A stretch of 64,000 bases of DNA from Rhinopomastus cyanomelas (Eukaryota; Chordata; Aves; Bucerotiformes; Rhinopomastidae), in NCBI GenBank assembly GCA_013400115.1, contig VXBP01008928.1:58721-122720 (forward strand). Direction: 5' to 3'. Below are positions 59,001 to 64,000 of the stretch, piece by piece. The notes beneath the pieces are model-generated. The model did not search any database, had not been told where the DNA came from, and saw only the letters and a list, made by a program, of their open reading frames with translations. The position numbers were made by a program, and so were the translations under genes. Numbering within the stretch: the first letter of the stretch is position 1; each line of letters begins with the position of its first letter.

Positions 59001-62000
59001 GCTGTGCTGTACATCAATTGCCTAGAGATTAGTCCTTTGGAGAACAATATAGGAGCAAGAATTTGCAGCAGATCTGTAGAAATGGATACAGAATTCCAAA
59101 CTCTGCCCAGAGGAATTGTTAGTGTGACAATTAACATTTCTTCTAGAACTCTTGAAGAAGGTGTCTTCTTGGTGCCGTCGATGGCTAGAGGATCTGTTAT
59201 CTTTGTGTGCATTTTCTCTGACAAACACATGAAGGTAGGCAGTCCTCATAAGAGAAAAGACAGTGTGATTTGTAAGCAGTGCAGTAAGGGAGGTGATCAG
59301 GAACTGAAAAAGCGTGGACCTTCCTTAAGTTCCTGTCTGACTTGTCAAAATGTGAGATAAAGAAACGGTAGGCAATTGTGGCTGAGATTTTATTAACATA
59401 GAGGAAGAAGATGGCATCTGAGCATGTTTAGTCATTTGGATTGTTGCCATTGGGACACCTGGGGCAAAGTTTCTGAGGATTTTCCGTATTTTATAGTCCT
59501 CATCAAGCTGAAATTAATGTATAAGCAATGATTTCCCCTAGTGTTAGGGTGCAATGAGTAGTCAAGAGAAGCAAAACAGATGCCTAATGGAAGGAAAAAG
59601 GAGAAACTGGGAAATTAGTGATAATAAAGGTGGCCTTGGACTGCTCAAAAATACTTGTTGTGAGTATGAAGTGAAAGTCTTTGCTGACTTTCTTTATTCT
59701 AAGACTTTTCCATCTTTTTTAGCCAGCCCTAGATCTTCTTCCTCTGCTCCCCAGTTTTACTGTTTGAAATTTCTCATGAGTCTCATTGGCTGCAGTGAAG
59801 TCACACAAGCATAACTGAGTGAGAAAGGATGTGAGGGCAGGAAGAATGAAGTCAGCAGTACTCTGTCCCCTTTCTTCTATCACCACTGTATTCCTGTAAG
59901 TCTTTGCATCAGGTCTAGTGATAGTTAGGGTAGAGTTTATGTAGGACAACTTTTTAGAAGTCAAAAGGATGTTGCCTGTTTACAGCAGCACAAATATAAA
60001 GACCGTCTGCTCCTATGTATGCAGTTTTTCTAGGAGGTCGTTTTCTCTTAAGCTGTTGACTTTTCAAGAGAAATGCAGAAGTATACAGAAAGTATCTTCA
60101 AGGAGAAAGTGTCACAGAATATCCTGAGCCTTAGACTTCTCCTTCTCATACCCTACTCCTGTGCAAAGCATGGGGTAAATGATAAAAGGACAATGTTCTT
60201 TAACTTTGAATGGGATGTGTGGGATGGATAGGGGAACAAAGCCTTTGTTAATTTGAGGAAAAGCTGCAAGGCCTCACCTAACAAAGTTCCCATTTACTTC
60301 ACAGATTCGAGCAAGTACCTACCGCCTACATTCAAATCTTAGGTCTTCTGAGCATAGCGGTCACTTTTGAGCTTTAAAACACTCTTCTCTGTGTAGTGAA
60401 AAAAACCTGTATGGCAACTTAAAGCATTCACATGCACCCTGAGAGTGCCCCAATGTTTTCTGACAGCTGACAAACTAAAAAGGACGAGGCTGTCAAATGC
60501 AAAGAATGGGTCCCCTCCTTTTGGCTGCTGTCCCTCTGGTCTATTCAATTAGGATTGATCAAGCTGTGTCAAAGGTCCCTCCTCTGTTTCAGTGGTCACC
60601 AAGAGCTTTCATGATGACTAATGATAGGCTATCCTTAAAAAGAAAGGGGAAAGAAATAGAAAGGATAATACAAGGGTTTATTTTTTCCTTCCTTTCTTCT
60701 ATCCTTATGTTCCAATTAGGCATATTACCTTTATGACCTACTAAATGAAATTCATTTAATTGTCATTGTTCAATGATACATCAGTCCCCTCTGCTTTCCA
60801 ACATCTGCCCCTCAAACAAAAAAAAACCTACTCACTCAAGCAAAAAAAGATTTAATCATGTTTTGGTGAAAGATTAGATAGAGAAATTATTTTCTTCCTC
60901 TATAAAACATCTAAAATGTTTTAATTCAAGTATGGACAGTAATGGGGAACTGGGTAGCAGTGCTGAAAAGAAACGTGAAAATTTATTGAGTGTCTTGCAT
61001 AAATTTAAAATTAATGCTGAACTGCTCCAGCTCTGTTGCTAGAATTGAGCTAGAAGTTGACCCAGTCATCATCTAGCCATTCCCCGACCTGTTCATGTCA
61101 GTCGTAAAGACAGTATTACTGCCCTGTTTGGCTGTTTAATACTAACACTCAGGTACCACTTACACTAGAACACATATACTGCAGCTTTCTTTGAGAGCAT
61201 ATGCCAAGTTTTTTGGACCATGCCAATCATTTCCAACTTTTGATCATCTATCAGTCCTAAAATTGGGCGTGAATTGTAACAGATATTTCCCAGGTGTTGA
61301 ATTAGACCAGCAGCAGAAAGACAGAATGATCTGTGCCAAACAGTTTAGAGAGGAGATTATGGGATCACACCATGAGCAGAATATAAATTTATTAAGAAAA
61401 TTATTTTTGCAATAGAAATATAAACTTTCTCTCTATCTCATTATCCTATGAAGTGCACAAGGACTGCCACAAGCTTCAAGCAAACATCCATTATGTGTAG
61501 AATTTAGTTTTTTCCTAATTTTCCTAGTTATAAATCCTTTATTTACTTTTAAGGGTTAATTTTCTCCTAAAGCTAAAATATGTGAAAGAAAGAAATGAGG
61601 ACATCTTAAGAGATCTGAAAAACTAATAAAGATTCTGTTAGATTAATAAAGGTCCAGGACTTTCCTTTTGAGTTAACACAGAAGGTCCTGATTTTCTGAG
61701 CCCCCAACTCCTATCTAGAATTGATTCTTGGCAATATCAGCTTGGTCTTAGAAATAAATAACCTGGGCATCTGAGGGAGTTTCTTTCACAGCATGCCAGA
61801 AATTAGTCTGGAATAAGTTATCACTGCTTTAAGGAAGTGTTTGCACCCTGTCATATGAAGTGTTCCTTACGATCGAATACACCAGTGAATTTCTGAGTAT
61901 GGTCAAGTTTAAATGGTAGTGACAGAAATGTAGTGAATTTCATCTGTTTCATTTCACCGAGGGCTATGACATTTGCTTTTAGGATTTTGTCCCTTCTTTG

Positions 62001-62354
62001 ACCTGAAAGAAGAATAACTCATCAATTGCTGGAAAGTTTTATCTGATTTGCCAGTCCTTTTGCAATTCTTAATAGCTTTCCTAAAGGACAAAGAGTGATT
62101 GACTTCCCATCTTCCAATGAAACTCAATGGCAACCCCCTTCCTGCCATTCCTTGGAGCCATTGAAAGTGTGCTTCTAGATGCCAAAACTCCATCAATTTT
62201 GGAAACATAATTGAATTTTTAGAAATGAGGTTGTTGCTGTATTCTGATTCTCTAACGTGGCACCACATTTATCCTGAGCCTTTGTGCTGCAGGATCCTAA
62301 AGCATGATGCAAGCACTACAGCTTTAGTCCTCATGCCTTGAAGCACAAACTGGT
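56031..62354. other. Repeat-poor unique sequence
   Basis: About 6.3 kb without CR1. Contains a 14-base direct repeat TTGGTAACAGTCAC at 57734-57747 and 57751-57764. Open frames of 118 (plus, 59004-59360) and 122 codons (minus, 57939-58307) are unrecognised. Confidence 0.5.
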
Positions 62355-62445
62355 GTAATTGTGAGAAATTGAAGCACACAGAGACTGAATTAATCTGGGT
62401 TCAGAGATAGTCAAAAAGGGTCCTGACAATTTTGAGAATCAAAGA
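62355..62445 (-). mobile_element. Weak candidate MIR-like SINE relic, minus strand
   Basis: 'gtgagaaattgaagcacaca' followed by 'gagactgaattaatctgg' resembles the reverse complement of the MIR segment (GAGAAACTGAGGCACAGAGAGGTTAAG). Short and diverged. Confidence 0.33.
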
Positions 62446-63825
62446 TGCAGAGATCATGTGCAGAGAAGTTCTGGGACGGTGAAAGAGATAGACAGTTATG
62501 TAGTTATTTACAGAGATCATAACTTAAAACACTTATTATAACCCCCACAAGTCATAAGAAGTCATCAGTGAGAAGATGCCATTACTTTGCATAACCAGAG
62601 AAAAGACCCAGTATCACAGAGGTTGTAGCCTAAATCACTGACTTCCGATGTTGAAATGCAGCTCACTGGCATTAAGATGAAGTCACAGAATACAAGTAAA
62701 TGAAATTTTCTACCATTATTAACACTGTCTCCTCAAGGAATCAGAACTGCCAGACCCAGCAGCAGGAGCTGAGGAGGTGGTGTTGCAAGGGGAGTAGGTT
62801 TTGGTAGCAGCAAGAAGTCAGAGAGTAAGGAAAAGGAGGAGAAGACAGTGGCAGGGAGGTCCAACTAAAAAAGAAAAAAGAGGGGAACAACGTGTTCAAA
62901 TACACAAACAGATAAGGAGTAGGAGGGGAAGAAGAGATGAAGGGGAAGGACTTGAGCACAATTACGTGATCACAAACAATATTTTTGCCACTGAAGAAGG
63001 CGCCACCACCCTGGTGAGACACAGCAGCCAGCCAGCCACACTATTATTGCACAGCAGTCATCAAGTAAAAGGTCTGAGCTAAAGGCACGTGCAGAGCCCA
63101 GTGACGACTCAATACATAATGCGCTGTCTTGTTAGCTCATGACAGTGTAGCCAGCCTCAGATGGAAGAAAACCCCAGGTAATAAAAAGCTCTTCAGTCTA
63201 AGGGAGCAAGAGACAAAGATCAGACTTTGAAATCAGACAAAATGGGTTTTGGGGTTTCTTTAAAGCAGTGAGTGCAACTGGCTATTGAAAAACAAGCGGT
63301 GTCTTTTCTGTGTCTTTAGTTTCCTCAAAAAGAGTAGTTGGCTCTTTCAGAACTTAAAAAGTCATTGTACTTAATAAAGAGCTAATGAGGAAATTCAATG
63401 CCTTGTTTTGTGTAAAGGGTCAGAAAATGCAGTGATGGAGTACTGTTGGCATTCATGTTGTGACTGGCAAGGATGGAAACCTGGGCTTAGACCAGCTGGA
63501 CTACCCTGCTATGTCTTAAGTAAATTTGGCAAAAGACATCTCAAAAATGTTCAGTCGCTGTTAAAGGGCCTAAAGATTTTCAGGATTTCTGAGTGACATT
63601 CTTACTTTCCAGAAGTGTAATTATGGTGCTTTGATCAGGGTTCTTTTGGAAGGGTGTGAGAAAAGCTGTAAGTCTTAATGACAGTCCAAATCTTGTAAAA
63701 CATATAGCCAAACTCAATTAATTTGCAATAATAGGAGAGACATCCCATTTGTAGATGTATTTATATGTCTACTGCATGACTGTCTAGAAAGCTTCAGTTC
63801 TAGCTGCAGCCACTAGTGTGGAGTA
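62446..63825. other. Unique sequence with a purine-rich run
   Basis: 62765-62950 is strongly purine-rich, giving Arg/Lys/Glu-rich open frames on the plus strand and Ser/Phe/Pro-rich ones on the minus strand. Nothing recognised as a gene. Confidence 0.5.
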
Positions 63826-64000
63826 GGAACTGGGTGGAGGGCCGAGCCCAGAGAGTGGTGGTGAGTGGTGCCACATCCAGCTGGCGGCCGGTCACTAGTG
63901 GTGTCCCTCAGGGATCAGTGCTGGACCCCATCCTCTTTAACATCTTCATAGATGATCTGGATGAGGGCATTGAGTCAGTCATCAGCAAGTTTGCAGATGA
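63826..64000 (+). mobile_element. CR1 LINE, reverse transcriptase segment of ORF2, cut by the window edge
   Basis: From 63828 the plus strand is open for 57 codons to the edge, with core TSSWRPVTSGVPQGSVLDPI, then LFNIFIDDLDEGIESVISKF, then AD and the first two bases of another codon. SGVPQGSVLxP and the (F)ADD box belong to the reverse transcriptase of CR1 ORF2; FADD holds two catalytic aspartates. The usual Gly after VL is Asp here (GAC), which suggests a decayed copy. The 5' end is truncated inside ORF2. Unlike every other CR1 piece in the window it reaches the RT domain, so the element continues beyond the edge. Confidence 0.95.

Noticed and set aside
59004..59360. 118-codon frame with a donor-like AAG|GTAGGC near 59235
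   Set aside because: A single donor-like site is common by chance. No matching acceptor context or recognisable protein was seen.
62741..63082. Basic 93-codon plus frame and Ser/Phe/Pro-rich 93-codon minus frame
   Set aside because: Both come from a purine-rich low-complexity run, not from a gene.
1..64000. CRISPR arrays, prokaryotic operons or integrated retrovirus
   Set aside because: No regularly spaced direct repeats, no gene clusters and no LTR, gag, pol or env signatures of retroviral type were seen. The only reverse transcriptase sequence is CR1.

Overview
This window looks like non-coding DNA from a bird nuclear genome. The main evidence is the 3' ends of CR1 LINE retrotransposons. 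They end in short direct repeats of the ATTCTATG or ATTCTGTG type, preceded by a GGTCCCTTCCAA block, and this is the commonest interspersed repeat signature of birds. About twenty CR1 pieces are spread over 64 kb. Most belong to one related set ending in AATCCCTAATG. I cannot name the species. A CR1-rich lineage such as woodpeckers or relatives is possible, but that is only a guess from memory.

I could support no host protein-coding gene, exon, tRNA, rRNA or CRISPR array. The longest open frames (about 120-205 codons) are either antisense to CR1 copies or about as long as chance would produce in 64 kb, and none resembles a family I recognise. The only recognisable coding sequence belongs to CR1. 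Several copies keep the carboxy terminus of the ORF2 polyprotein (consensus core VTEHWNRLPRGVVESPSL). One copy (8163-8734) keeps the segment just upstream of it, with a stop codon. The last 175 bases carry part of the CR1 reverse transcriptase domain, cut by the window edge just inside the FADD motif.

Layout: 0-13 kb and 17-26 kb are CR1-rich, with plus-strand copies clearly in the majority. About 26.7-35.5, 41-53 and 56-63.8 kb have almost no young repeats. An ancient CR1-clade element lies on the minus strand at 54.7-56.0 kb, and a second ancient copy is on the plus strand near 1 kb. A few degraded SINE-like relics are suggested. Several AT-rich, repeat-free blocks (2.7-3.1, 11.5-11.9, 15.06-15.8, 20.7-22.2, 33.8, 49.9 and 51.0-51.4 kb) have the look of conserved non-coding regulatory DNA, so the window may be a gene desert or a large intron near a developmental gene. 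That is inference from texture only.

The assembly is a draft. There are five gaps. Two of them (one N at 12879, three Ns at 25751-25753) are flanked by perfect direct duplications of 403 and 24 bases, which is what unmerged overlapping contig ends look like. Other structure of note is a 69-base minisatellite next to two overlapping hairpins near 14.8 kb, a perfect 11-base-stem hairpin at 2946-2981, and a CR1 tail nested in an older CR1 near 26.4 kb. I found no convincing evidence of a new biological system.
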